A DNA stretch of 64,000 nt, taken from positions 62,001-126,000 of the forward strand of contig NZ_SSOA01000005.1 of assembly GCF_004801395.1 (NCBI RefSeq), read 5' to 3'. The stretch comes from Gillisella terrae (lineage in GTDB: Bacteria; Pseudomonadota; Alphaproteobacteria; Rhizobiales; Rhizobiaceae). The notes under the pieces were generated by a model. It was given only the letters and a program-made list of their open reading frames with translations. It was not told where the DNA came from and made no database searches. Of the stretch, positions 33,267-41,325 are shown piece after piece. Numbering within the stretch: position 1 is the first letter of the stretch; the number at the start of each line of letters is the position of its first letter. The translations under genes and the position numbers were made by a program.

Positions 33267-36131
33267 ATGGACAAGGACTTCCTCGGAACACCGATCGACA
33301 CCGAAACGCTGCTTCGGCAAGAGGCCTTCGAGATCGAGGGTGAGGTCATCTCCCATGATGTTGAAGGCGTGGCGCTGAACCGAAGGCTGAACGGGCTAAA
33401 CCGCTCGGCACTGTGCATCTCGGGCGGCGGTATCCGCAGCGCAACCTTTGCGCTCGGTGTCTTGCAGGCTTTGGCGACGCACCCGAAAAGATCGGCAAAT
33501 CAGGCGGCCAACCCCGAGGACGCCCTTCTCGGGCGTTTTCGCTATCTCTCCACCGTGTCAGGGGGTGGCTATATCGGCAGTTGGCTCTCGGCCTGGCTCA
33601 GCCGCGAAAGCTTTCGTGAGGTGCAACAACAGTTGACCCAGCGACCGGAGGGGCCAGACGTGGAGCCACCGCCGATCCGGGATCTGCGCCGCGACAGCAA
33701 CTATCTGACACCGCAGGTGGGGCTGACATCGGTTGACACCTGGACGGCTGCGGCCATTGTGGTGCGCAATCTGGTGTTGATTTGGCTTTTGGTGATTTCA
33801 GCCCTTGCAACGGCCCTTCTGTTGCTCAAAATCGTGCTGGTATCGATCTCGTGGGTGGGGGCAACCGGCCCCTTGAGCGATAGTCCAGCCGCGCGATGGA
33901 CGCTGTTGGGTGCGGGAGCGCTGCTTTTGCTGCTTGGGCAGCGCTACACGCTCACCAATTATTCCCTTGGTAATGGCGAAGGCGGCAACCAGACACGGTT
34001 CGTGAAATTTGATCTTGTTCTGGCGGCTCTCGGCGGTGTTTTTCTCACCACCTGGGCCATTTTGCCGATAGGGTGGGATGCGCGAGCGCCCTCGATACCC
34101 CTTGTGCTTGCCATCGGTGTCGGTGTGTTTTTCACAAGCTTCGTCTTGTCGTTTCGCACCCATCTTCATCAGCCTCACAATCCTTGGCTCAGGCTGGCGC
34201 GGTGGATGGTGGCAGGTCTTGTCTGGGGCGCTGTTGTTTACGCAGGGCTGATGCTTCTGGTGAATACGCTTTATGCCCCGGCGCGGCTTCTGGCGCTTGT
34301 TGTGTTCGGCCCGCCGTGGCTGCTGATGGCGCAGATCACGGCTGAGACCATTTATGTTGCCGCCACCAGCAGCGAAACCCGCTCCGATGCGCAGCGCGAG
34401 TGGCTTGCCCGCGCCGCAGGCCTTTTTGTTGCGGCGGGCATCGGCGCAACCGCGACCGTTGTGCTTGGTTTGCTCGGCTCACGCCTGATGGATGCCCTGC
34501 TTGAGGATACGACCTACCTTTACCAGTCCCTGACGGGCGGCGGCCTTGCCGCAACCGCAGGCATTGCCCTGCTCGGCAGTGGCAGTAGCGGCGAGGGGGC
34601 GGAGCGAGGGGTGGTGGTCAGCTCACTTGCGCGGGTGCGCAAGCTTCTGCAGATCGTTGGTGGGCAGGTGTTTCTGGCCCTGTTGCTGATCGTGCTATCC
34701 GGTGTTCTCGATTACCTGCTTTTGGGCGGATCGCTGCTGGATCTGCTCTTGGCAAATGCGATCAAAGCGCCTGTCACCATCAGCGATGCCAATACAGAGC
34801 TTGATACACTGTTGTTTGGCCAACAGGTTGACCCGCCTGTGTCAGAGGGTGCGTTGCTTCTACACCTTCTGTGCGGCTTCGTGCTTTCGGCGGCGCTGGC
34901 CTATGTCGTCTCACGCAGTGTCAACATCAACCGGTTTTCCCTGCATGACCTTTATCGCAACCGGCTGGTGCGCGCCTATCTCGGTGCCACGCATCGCAAC
35001 CGTAAGCCCAATCCCTTTACCGGCTTCGACCTTGAAGACAACCCGCTGATAAACACCATCTGGCCGCAGGCTGCGGAGCGGGATGCGCCCCGCGTGTCGC
35101 GCCTTTTCCATGTGGTCAATTGTACGCTCAATGTGGTTTCCACCCGCAACAAGGCGTGGCAACAGCGCAAGGCAATGTCATTTGTCATCACGCCGCGCCA
35201 TGCCGGAGCCGCCGATCTCAATCCGCGCAACACCTGGCGCGGCCATTCCGGGCGCTATACCGGTGCCTATCGGCCATCGGCGCTCTATGGCGGCAAACGG
35301 GGCATTTCGCTTGGCACGGCCATGGCCGTTTCGGGGGCTGCGGCCAATCCCAACATGGGTTATAATTCGTCACCGTCGATAACGCTTCTGTTTGCGCTGT
35401 TCAACATCCGGCTTGGCTGGTGGCTTGGCAACCCCGGGCTACAAGGCAACCATACATGGCGTTTGAGCGGGCCACGTCAGGCAATTCTTCCATGGCTTCA
35501 GGAAGCATTTGGCCTTACTACCTCTGATCGGGCCTATATCAACCTCTCCGACGGTGGCCATTTCGAAAATCTCGGTCTTTACGAGATGGTCAGGCGACGT
35601 GTTCGATTGATCGTTCTGTCGGACGCGGGCTGCGATCCGGATTTCACCTTTGCCGACCTCGGCAATGCGGTGCGCAAGATTCAAATTGATCTCGGTGTTT
35701 CGATCACTTTTCCTCATCTCGATCAATTACAGCCCCGCATCCGCCCCGGCGAAAAGCCAAGCACGGCCCCATATTGCACCATCGGTCACATCCATTATGC
35801 CGATGCCGACGGGGGCGGGGAGGATGGCTATATTCTCTACATCAAGCCAAGCTATCACGGCACGGAAGAGGCCGGGATTCGGGCCTATGCCAATGAGGAC
35901 GAACGCTTCCCGCACGATCCGACCGCCGACCAGTGGTTTGATGAGTCACAGTTTGAAAGCTACCGTTCTCTGGGGTTTGAAATCGTTGATGAATTGCTGT
36001 CAGGCATACCAAAAACGGTGCAAGGCGGTGATCTGGAAGCGATTTTGAGCGCGCTTTCCCAGCAGCTCAAGGCGACTGATACGGTGGTGCCTATGCGCGC
36101 TGCGTCAAACGGCGCAACGGCCGCCGAATAA
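33267..36131 (+). CDS. Polytopic patatin-like phospholipase
   Basis: A 954-residue patatin-family lipase with an unusual layout. The oxyanion loop SGGGIRSATFALGVLQAL (52-69) and the nucleophile in STVSGGGYIGSWLSAW (Ser98) are N-terminal, while the catalytic Asp in NLSDGGHFENLGLYEM lies near residue 761. Between them, at about residues 170-560, are around eight to ten hydrophobic segments, so the catalytic domain is split by a membrane domain. The elbow reads T-V-S-G-G rather than G-x-S-x-G. It should release fatty acids from membrane lipids on the cytoplasmic side. It starts 23 bp after the GMC gene with AAGGAAG; an in-frame GTG one codon earlier is possible. A mosaic repeat follows. Confidence 0.9.
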   Translation: MDKDFLGTPIDTETLLRQEAFEIEGEVISHDVEGVALNRRLNGLNRSALCISGGGIRSATFALGVLQALATHPKRSANQAANPEDALLGRFRYLSTVSGGGYIGSWLSAWLSRESFREVQQQLTQRPEGPDVEPPPIRDLRRDSNYLTPQVGLTSVDTWTAAAIVVRNLVLIWLLVISALATALLLLKIVLVSISWVGATGPLSDSPAARWTLLGAGALLLLLGQRYTLTNYSLGNGEGGNQTRFVKFDLVLAALGGVFLTTWAILPIGWDARAPSIPLVLAIGVGVFFTSFVLSFRTHLHQPHNPWLRLARWMVAGLVWGAVVYAGLMLLVNTLYAPARLLALVVFGPPWLLMAQITAETIYVAATSSETRSDAQREWLARAAGLFVAAGIGATATVVLGLLGSRLMDALLEDTTYLYQSLTGGGLAATAGIALLGSGSSGEGAERGVVVSSLARVRKLLQIVGGQVFLALLLIVLSGVLDYLLLGGSLLDLLLANAIKAPVTISDANTELDTLLFGQQVDPPVSEGALLLHLLCGFVLSAALAYVVSRSVNINRFSLHDLYRNRLVRAYLGATHRNRKPNPFTGFDLEDNPLINTIWPQAAERDAPRVSRLFHVVNCTLNVVSTRNKAWQQRKAMSFVITPRHAGAADLNPRNTWRGHSGRYTGAYRPSALYGGKRGISLGTAMAVSGAAANPNMGYNSSPSITLLFALFNIRLGWWLGNPGLQGNHTWRLSGPRQAILPWLQEAFGLTTSDRAYINLSDGGHFENLGLYEMVRRRVRLIVLSDAGCDPDFTFADLGNAVRKIQIDLGVSITFPHLDQLQPRIRPGEKPSTAPYCTIGHIHYADADGGGEDGYILYIKPSYHGTEEAGIRAYANEDERFPHDPTADQWFDESQFESYRSLGFEIVDELLSGIPKTVQGGDLEAILSALSQQLKATDTVVPMRAASNGATAAE

Positions 36132-36193
36132 AGACTGACACCACAGTTCTGGCCCGAAAACAGTGATCTGTTTTCTGGCCAGAATTTTGAATA

Positions 36194-36299
36194 CTGCTTA
36201 ATTCCTTAAATCGGAATCGATTTAAGGTGAAAATTATGCAGCAGCTTTAAAGTGTTACAGCATCCTTTGTGCGCCATATATGGCGCACGGTGCTGTAAA
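36194..36299. repeat. Intergenic mosaic palindrome, copy B
   Basis: The left module contains CCTTAAATCG-GAAT-CGATTTAAGG (36204-36227) followed by TGAAAATTATGCAGCAGC. The right module is a long hairpin with a perfect 20-bp palindrome GTGCGCCATATATGGCGCAC (36269-36288) inside an outer stem ACAGCA/TGCTGT. Compared with copy A, the outer stem has changed both partners (ACAGCG/CGCTGT to ACAGCA/TGCTGT), a compensatory change. Confidence 0.8.
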
Positions 36300-36331
36300 A
36301 GTGTTACATCGTCACAAGAATTTCCGCACCA

Positions 36332-37420
36332 TCAAAACCCGATGATCCGCTCTGCCGTCCAGTAAAGGCCGATGAGGGCGATGGCAAGCGATGCTGGATA
36401 GACGATGCGGGTGCGGTACCACGGCTTGTCTTTCCACCAGAAAAGCGCGAGCCCGCACACAACACCAACAATGGTGAGCTGGCCCGCTTCGACACCGATA
36501 TTGAACGCGAGGATCGCAGCAAGGCGGTCTTGCGCTGGGAGCCCCAATTCAGTCAGCACACCGGCAAAGCCAAGGCCGTGCATCAGCCCAAAGCCGAAGA
36601 CCAGTGCGGGCCGCCAGGGTGTCATCCGCCGCACCAGAATATTCTCGATCGCCACATAGCTGATTGAAAGCGCAATCAGGGGCTCAACCACTGTGGCTGG
36701 CAGTGCAATCACACCCTCCAGCGCCAGCAGGAGCGTCAGGCAATGGGCCACGGTGAATGCGGTGATTTGCGTGAGCAAAGGTCTTAAGCGTGTTGTCAGA
36801 AGAACCAGCCCCAGCACGAACAACACATGATCCGGGCCGCCGGGAATAATATGGGTAAAGCCAAGCTGGACATATTCGCTGACCAGTTGCACCACGGTCT
36901 GCGCCTGCTCTGGAGCAAGCGGCATCGCTGCGCTCGGCTGATCTCCGTCAAGCCAGTGGGTGCGTTCAGCAAGTTGCAGAGTGTAGCGACTTTTCAAAAG
37001 ATCAAACTGCCAGATCATCGATTTGGCATGGTCTGGCATTGCACCTTGCACCTTCAACACCACAAACGCAGGGCGCGTGATATCCGCCGGGATTTCAAGC
37101 GTCTCAACGTCTACCGTTATGGGCACCGGCACGGCATCAAGAGTGATATGGAAATGGGAGGGGAGTTCGCCCTGCAACCGTTTGAGGGTTGCAAGCGCGC
37201 GCGCTTCATCAAGGTCGCAGCTTGGAAGCATCCCTGCCGCCAACTCCAGCCGGTTGATGAGCGCGGTGGGCGCGGTGGTGACAAGCGCGGTCCAGGATGT
37301 GGCGTTCAGCGCAACGACAACGCGGCTTTCGCCGATTTCGTGGGCGGCAGACACTTGAGGCAGCAGCATCGGCAAAAGGAGCGCCAACGAGCGCAAAAAG
37401 AGGAGAAGATAGCTTTTCAT
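36332..37420 (-). CDS. HupE/UreJ-family membrane protein
   Basis: A 362-residue protein with a signal peptide (MKSYLLLFLRSLALLLPMLLPQVSAA), a periplasmic region of about 165 residues, and a C-terminal membrane domain of six to seven helices. The membrane domain has the HupE/UreJ motif FTHIIPGGPDHVLFVLGLVLL and histidines in AFTVAHCLTLLLAL and GLMHGLGFAG. HupE/UreJ proteins are linked to nickel or cobalt uptake; this longer two-part form is common but uncharacterised. The ATG at 37420 overlaps the stop of the upstream gene by one base. It ends the leftward operon DUF4331, DUF4198-like, HupE/UreJ. The two His-rich helices support metal binding, but the metal is not shown. Confidence 0.85.
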   Translation of the reverse strand: MKSYLLLFLRSLALLLPMLLPQVSAAHEIGESRVVVALNATSWTALVTTAPTALINRLELAAGMLPSCDLDEARALATLKRLQGELPSHFHITLDAVPVPITVDVETLEIPADITRPAFVVLKVQGAMPDHAKSMIWQFDLLKSRYTLQLAERTHWLDGDQPSAAMPLAPEQAQTVVQLVSEYVQLGFTHIIPGGPDHVLFVLGLVLLTTRLRPLLTQITAFTVAHCLTLLLALEGVIALPATVVEPLIALSISYVAIENILVRRMTPWRPALVFGFGLMHGLGFAGVLTELGLPAQDRLAAILAFNIGVEAGQLTIVGVVCGLALFWWKDKPWYRTRIVYPASLAIALIGLYWTAERIIGF

Positions 37421-38259
37421 CAAGTGTGTGGCTTTTCGAATGTGAGGGACGACCAATGGCTTTGCCAATCTTCGCTGCTGAACCAGCCTGTGCGTTCCAT
37501 CCAGACGATTTGCAGCAACCAGATGCCGCCATGGTCAACTGTCAGCGAAAATCGGCCTTGTGTGTCTGTGCGTATGCTTTGCGGGTGGCGTGGATCGGCA
37601 CTTGCTCTTGCAATCAGCAGGCCGCCGACAAGGGGGCGTCCGTGCCAAAGCACGCGCCCGGTCACCAAAGGTGCGCGGTCATGCGTCGGATCGCCATCGA
37701 CGAGGATCTCCAGGGTCTGCCCCACCGCCTTGCTGCCCAAAGAGGGGTCTGCCACCGCCCCGCCAAGCAGGGTTTTTGCATGGCGGTAGAAATTTTCCAG
37801 CCCCGGATTCGGGGTCTCGGAGTGCGTGGCTCGCTCACGGATCACCCATTCCAATCCGTGGCTTTCAAGATAGCTTGTGAAGCGATCAGCGGGTAGGGTA
37901 ACGGTGCCGCCAGCCCCGCTATAGGCAATCAGCATTGTGCGCCCGCCATCCGCCACAATTGTCCCCGCCGGGGATAGTCCGTCGGCACCAGAGATCGGCT
38001 GCCGGGTGTTGCTTCCGGTGTAAAATTCAAAGCGGTCTATTGTCCGCGCCCGCCGCGGCACGGAATCGCCGACAAACTCCTCGCCAACTCTCAAATCAAT
38101 GGCGACGGCGGTACCTGCGCCGGGGGTGAAGCTTGATGGCTCTATCCAGAAATCATGGGCAAAGACCTGTCCCGCAAGCAGCAGCGCCAGCCCAAAAGCC
38201 AGCGCTGCCCACTCCGCTGGCCAGCGCCCTTTTTCATCCTCACGTTGTCGCAAGTGCAT
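37420..38259 (-). CDS. DUF4198-like periplasmic protein
   Basis: A 279-residue protein with an N-terminal membrane/signal segment (EWAALAFGLALLLAGQVFAHDFWIEP). The mature start AHDFWIEPSSFTPGAGTAVAIDLRVGEEFVGD is typical of DUF4198 (COG5266) proteins, beta-rich periplasmic proteins often found next to nickel/cobalt transport genes. A C-terminal segment (ADPRHPQSIRTDTQGRFSLTVDHGGIWLLQIVWMER) looks like the carboxypeptidase-regulatory/Ig-like end of this family. It may deliver a metal to, or assist, the HupE/UreJ protein encoded next. The chosen ATG at 38259 overlaps the DUF4331 gene by 20 bases; an in-frame start 32 codons upstream lies inside that gene and is unlikely. Confidence 0.78.
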   Translation of the reverse strand: MHLRQREDEKGRWPAEWAALAFGLALLLAGQVFAHDFWIEPSSFTPGAGTAVAIDLRVGEEFVGDSVPRRARTIDRFEFYTGSNTRQPISGADGLSPAGTIVADGGRTMLIAYSGAGGTVTLPADRFTSYLESHGLEWVIRERATHSETPNPGLENFYRHAKTLLGGAVADPSLGSKAVGQTLEILVDGDPTHDRAPLVTGRVLWHGRPLVGGLLIARASADPRHPQSIRTDTQGRFSLTVDHGGIWLLQIVWMERTGWFSSEDWQSHWSSLTFEKPHT

Positions 38260-39457
38260 AGATATTCCGAACCACCTGCCACAGGTGACGCAAGATAAAC
38301 CGCAAGCCTTGCACCACAGCCCAGGATGCCAAAAGCAACAGGATAACTGCCGCAACGATATAGGGCGTCAGCGAGCGGGTTGGTGGTGGTGCCGGTGGCT
38401 TTTCGGGCCATGGTTCGGCGAGATAAGGAAATTCAGACAGGAATGGTTTGTCGTTTGTCGTCGAACGGGGGAAACCTCCTTCGATGAAGGATAAATCCAT
38501 CAGCAGACAATCGCCTGTCGCACAGGTCTGCGCCACAACGTCATCGGTCAGCAGCCGACCATTCGGGTAGCCGACCTTGAATTGATCCGTGTAGATCATC
38601 ACATCCGGCTGGTTGTCATATTTGCGCAAGAGAAACGTCGTTTCCATCAGGTCGGCCAACGCACCAGACCACCACTGCTTATTGCCTTTCAGAAAGTTAT
38701 AGAGATCATTCGTACGCATGGAGTGCTCTATCAGCGCGGGTAATTGCTGGTTGGGAGCGATGGTGTTGAGAAAGCCAAAGCGTGGCAATTGGGTGCGGAT
38801 GGAGCGCCCGACATGGTCGATCTGCATACCGTCCTTGGCGGTGGTGCCCCACAAAATAAACGTCTTCTGCCCAGCCGGGAAGGCGCTGCGGGGAAGGCTC
38901 ATGACCATGCTGATGGTATTGACACCGTAAAAGCGCGGAAAATTGAACGGATCGTCCCGCACACCGAAGCTGGTGCGAATATCGGCAGTGTTCTGCAACC
39001 CCTCATAGTCGATCCGATCAAGTCCGGCGTCATTGTTGAGACGGATGCGCACCTTGGCGTCGGCATGAAGTTTTGCCGGAGCCGTCACCGTGCCGCCATA
39101 ACGGGCAACATCGGCTGGATTGTCAAAGGACACCGGCGTGGTCAGATCAAGATTCACCTCATAGGTGTAGGGCGTAAGATCATAGGGCGGCTTTGTACTC
39201 AAGGCCCGGCGGACATTGAAGATCAGCACCAGCCGATCGCCATCGGGAAAGAAGAAAAGATCCGTAATATTGCTTTCCGGTCCCATCAGATTGCTGGGGT
39301 CTGCATGGTCTGAGGCATTCGCTACATTAGCCCACCCAAGACAGGCCATTATCAAGCCCGCCAATACCCCTTGCCGCCATGGCACCGGGGAAATTTTCTT
39401 TCCATGCTGAAAACCGCGCGCCAACCGCTGCGCCATTTGCCAAAGATGCCTGCCCAT
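38240..39457 (-). CDS. DUF4331-domain exported protein with C-terminal membrane anchor
   Basis: A 405-residue protein. After an N-terminal signal segment (GVLAGLIMACLGWANVANA) the mature part begins SDHADPSNLMGPESNITDLFFFPDGDRLVLIFNVRRAL, the hallmark of DUF4331. A Pro-rich linker (PWPEKPPAPPPTRS) precedes a C-terminal transmembrane helix (YIVAAVILLLLASWAVVQGL), so the domain is probably displayed in the periplasm. Two cysteines in AQTCATGDC may form a disulfide. The start at 39457 has GGAGGC upstream. It leads the operon with DUF4198-like and HupE/UreJ genes and ends facing the cytochrome c/GMC/patatin block. Function of DUF4331 is not known; a metal or cofactor role is only suggested by neighbours. 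Confidence 0.82.
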   Translation of the reverse strand: MGRHLWQMAQRLARGFQHGKKISPVPWRQGVLAGLIMACLGWANVANASDHADPSNLMGPESNITDLFFFPDGDRLVLIFNVRRALSTKPPYDLTPYTYEVNLDLTTPVSFDNPADVARYGGTVTAPAKLHADAKVRIRLNNDAGLDRIDYEGLQNTADIRTSFGVRDDPFNFPRFYGVNTISMVMSLPRSAFPAGQKTFILWGTTAKDGMQIDHVGRSIRTQLPRFGFLNTIAPNQQLPALIEHSMRTNDLYNFLKGNKQWWSGALADLMETTFLLRKYDNQPDVMIYTDQFKVGYPNGRLLTDDVVAQTCATGDCLLMDLSFIEGGFPRSTTNDKPFLSEFPYLAEPWPEKPPAPPPTRSLTPYIVAAVILLLLASWAVVQGLRFILRHLWQVVRNIYALATT

Positions 39458-39821
39458 TTCAGCCTCCACACACATAAGAGTGCATCTTATGCGGTATTTT
39501 TATATTTAATACACGCAAATGTAGAGTTATCCGAAACAAAAACACCCTTCAAGGTAGATTCTCTTTTTATTTGCTTCTCGCTATGGTTTATTTTTGGGAG
39601 TAAATACAGCGCCGCGCGACCTCGGTCCGTTGGTGTTCCGGCGTGACATGAGGGAATGGGGAGGGCCTAAACACATCGCTTCGGGACAGGTGCTCTGCGT
39701 CTGCAAAATGCGCGGTCGTATCGGGCGTGCAGGTCGGTTACAGAAGCGGCATAGTCTTTGGCGGGGCGCTTGATAGCGCCGTCCCTATCCCACCGCCCCT
39801 ATCCCTCCGTAACTGCGTTGC
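39458..39821. other. Leader region upstream of the DUF4331 operon
   Basis: This 364-bp stretch between the DUF4331 gene and the nod-box-like element contains no convincing gene. It has a perfect hairpin GGCGCT/AGCGCC (39765-39770, 39775-39780) without a T run, and an AT-rich segment at 39481-39600 suited to a promoter. If the nod-box-like element at 39822-39873 works leftward, the transcript into the DUF4331 operon would carry a leader of roughly 300 bases. Confidence 0.4.
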
Positions 39822-39873
39822 CATTCATATAAAAAATCGATTACTTAAACATAATCCATCCATACTATGGATG
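39822..39873 (-). promoter_or_regulatory. Nod-box-like LysR operator (leftward)
   Basis: Read leftward from 39873, the site shows CATCCATAGTATGGATG (a 7-3-7 palindrome) and, at exactly nod-box spacing, AATCGATTTT. The canonical nod box has YATCCAY-N2-YRYRGATG, a variable part, and AAACAATCRATTTT. The AAAC part is degenerate here (AAGT). It lies 36 bp upstream of the NodD-like gene and points away from it, as nod boxes do. Recognised from memory of the consensus. Confidence 0.65.
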
Positions 39874-39908
39874 GAGACGGGAAAGCAGAACGCGAAGGGG
39901 GACACGAG

Positions 39909-40814
39909 ATGCGATTCCAGGGCCTTGATCTCAATCTCCTTGTAGCGCTCAATGAACTGCTGGCCGAACGCAACCTCACGGTTGCTGCGAATAAGCTGAA
40001 CCTCAGTCAGCCCGCCATGAGTGCGGCTCTCGCCCGACTGCGGGCCTATTTCGATGATGATTTGTTTAGAATGCAGGGACGTCAGATGATCCCGACCCCG
40101 TTTGCCGAAGCGATGGCGACGCCGACGCGCGAGGCGCTGTTGCATATCAAGGCCATGCTGGCAACGCGAGACACCTTCGATCCCACTGTCTCAGACCGTT
40201 GTTTCCGTGTCGTTCTGTCCGATTACGCGATGCATATGCTGTTTTGCCGCGTTGTGGCACGCATAGCCCGCGTGGCCCCGAAGATCACCTTCGATCTGCT
40301 GCCGTTTGATGAAAAGCCGGACGAGTTGATCCGCCGTGGTGAAGTGGATTTCCTGATTTTTCCGAATGTTTTCCTCTCATCATCATTCCATAAGGAACCG
40401 CTCTTTGAGGAAAGATTGGTGGGCGTTGCCTGGCGGGATAATCCCGAAATCGCAGACGCGCCGTCATTTAGACAATATATGTCCATGGGCCATGTCGCCA
40501 CGCAATTTGGCCGCTCGCACAAGCCATCGATAGAAGACTGGCTTATGGTTGAGCATGGACTGCAACGGCGCATCGAAGTCACGGTTCAGAGCTTTACCGT
40601 GGTTCCACATTTGATTGTGGGAACGAACCGCATCGGGACAATGTGTGAACGTCTGGCAATGCAGGCGTCGCGCACAATGCCGCTGCGAATATTTGAACTA
40701 CCGGTGCCACTTCCTCCGTTTACAGAGGCGCTGCAATGGTCGCAAGTCCACAAAAGCGATCCCGCCGCCGAGTGGGTCCGCAAGATAATTCTTGATGAAG
40801 CAAGTCTTTTGTAA
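39909..40814 (+). CDS. NodD-like LysR regulator
   Basis: A 301-residue LysR protein of the NodD group: it begins MRFQGLDLNLLVALNELLAERNLTVAANKLNLSQPAMSAALARLRAYFDDDLF, nearly the NodD start pattern. The effector domain includes RCFRVVLSDYAMHMLF, as in the NodD/NahR/FdeR type. I chose the ATG at 39909, with AAGGGG upstream. Two nod-box-like elements flank it: one just upstream reading away (39822-39873) and one downstream (41038-41085) before the CocE-type hydrolase gene. It therefore probably senses a flavonoid or other plant aromatic and activates that hydrolase gene. It is unlikely to be the nodulation regulator itself, since no nod genes are in view. Confidence 0.9.
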   Translation: MRFQGLDLNLLVALNELLAERNLTVAANKLNLSQPAMSAALARLRAYFDDDLFRMQGRQMIPTPFAEAMATPTREALLHIKAMLATRDTFDPTVSDRCFRVVLSDYAMHMLFCRVVARIARVAPKITFDLLPFDEKPDELIRRGEVDFLIFPNVFLSSSFHKEPLFEERLVGVAWRDNPEIADAPSFRQYMSMGHVATQFGRSHKPSIEDWLMVEHGLQRRIEVTVQSFTVVPHLIVGTNRIGTMCERLAMQASRTMPLRIFELPVPLPPFTEALQWSQVHKSDPAAEWVRKIILDEASLL

Positions 40815-40854
40815 AGCACCATTCCTTGGCTGTAGACGCTTCGTCTGCATAACT

Positions 40855-40956
40855 TGCACCTTCAATCGGAATGGATTTAAGGAGAAAGTTATACATAAAA
40901 TTGAATAGGTTAGAGCTTTATTTGTCGGTTTTTAAAACGCACGGCGCTGTAATCGG
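40855..40956. repeat. Intergenic mosaic palindrome, copy C (degenerate)
   Basis: The left module is recognisable as TTCAATCGGAATGGATTTAAGGAGAAAGTTAT (40860-40891); the symmetry is broken by substitutions. The right module retains the end GCACGGCGCTGTAA but has lost the pairing arm. It appears to be a decayed copy of the element at 3.5 and 36.2 kb. Confidence 0.55.
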
Positions 40957-41037
40957 CCTCATCCGGTGCAGATCGGCTCGATCGCGCGCTCTTCATATCA
41001 TCTCGCCCCGATACCCAGATGATGGGGTGTCACAATC

Positions 41038-41085
41038 CATCCAGATCTTGGATGTCTGCTATAAAAACAATCGATTTCGTAAATG
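41038..41085 (+). promoter_or_regulatory. Nod-box-like LysR operator (rightward, strong match)
   Basis: CATCCAGATCTTGGATG (41038-41054, a 6-5-6 palindrome) is followed at nod-box spacing by AAACAATCGATTT (41065-41077), matching nearly every fixed position of the consensus AAACAATCRATTTT. It reads toward the CocE-type hydrolase gene at 41326, whose leader of about 240 bp includes a tandem repeat and half a mosaic element. Binding by the NodD-like regulator at 39.9 kb is inferred. Confidence 0.75.
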
Positions 41086-41121
41086 CCGAAGTCCATGCCA
41101 CATTTGCGCCCGGGAAGAGAG

Positions 41122-41177
41122 ACCAATCGGCCAGAGTAACCAATCGGCCAGAGTAACTAATCGGCAAGAGTAACCAA
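41122..41177. repeat. 17-bp tandem repeat, 3.3 units
   Basis: The unit ACCAATCGGCCAGAGTA occurs at 41122-41138 and 41139-41155, then with two changes at 41156-41172, followed by a partial ACCAA. It lies between the nod-box-like element and the hydrolase gene. The ACCAATC core also resembles the distal end of the nod-box consensus. Units touch directly, with no spacers. Confidence 0.85.
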
Positions 41178-41215
41178 CACGTTCTGTGGCGCAGTCGTGC
41201 GCGTTGCCGCTTGGA

Positions 41216-41282
41216 AATTATGCAGCTGATTTTAAGTGTTACAGCCTCCTTTGTCGCCGTATATCGCGAGAGGCGCTGTAAT
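41216..41282. repeat. Intergenic mosaic palindrome, copy D (right half only)
   Basis: This copy begins at AAATTATGCAGCTGATTTTAAGTGTTACAGC and ends AGAGGCGCTGTAA; the left TTAAATCG palindrome is missing. The arms ACAGCC/GGCGCTGT pair less well than in copies A and B. It lies immediately upstream of the CocE-type hydrolase gene. Confidence 0.7.
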
Positions 41283-41325
41283 ATTTTCTCTGTTCCTCAT
41301 TTTGATCGCATGGAGGAACTTCGCT

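Noticed and set aside
41122..41177. Tandem repeats considered as a CRISPR array
   Set aside because: Units are 17 bp and directly adjacent, without spacers, and no cas genes are present.
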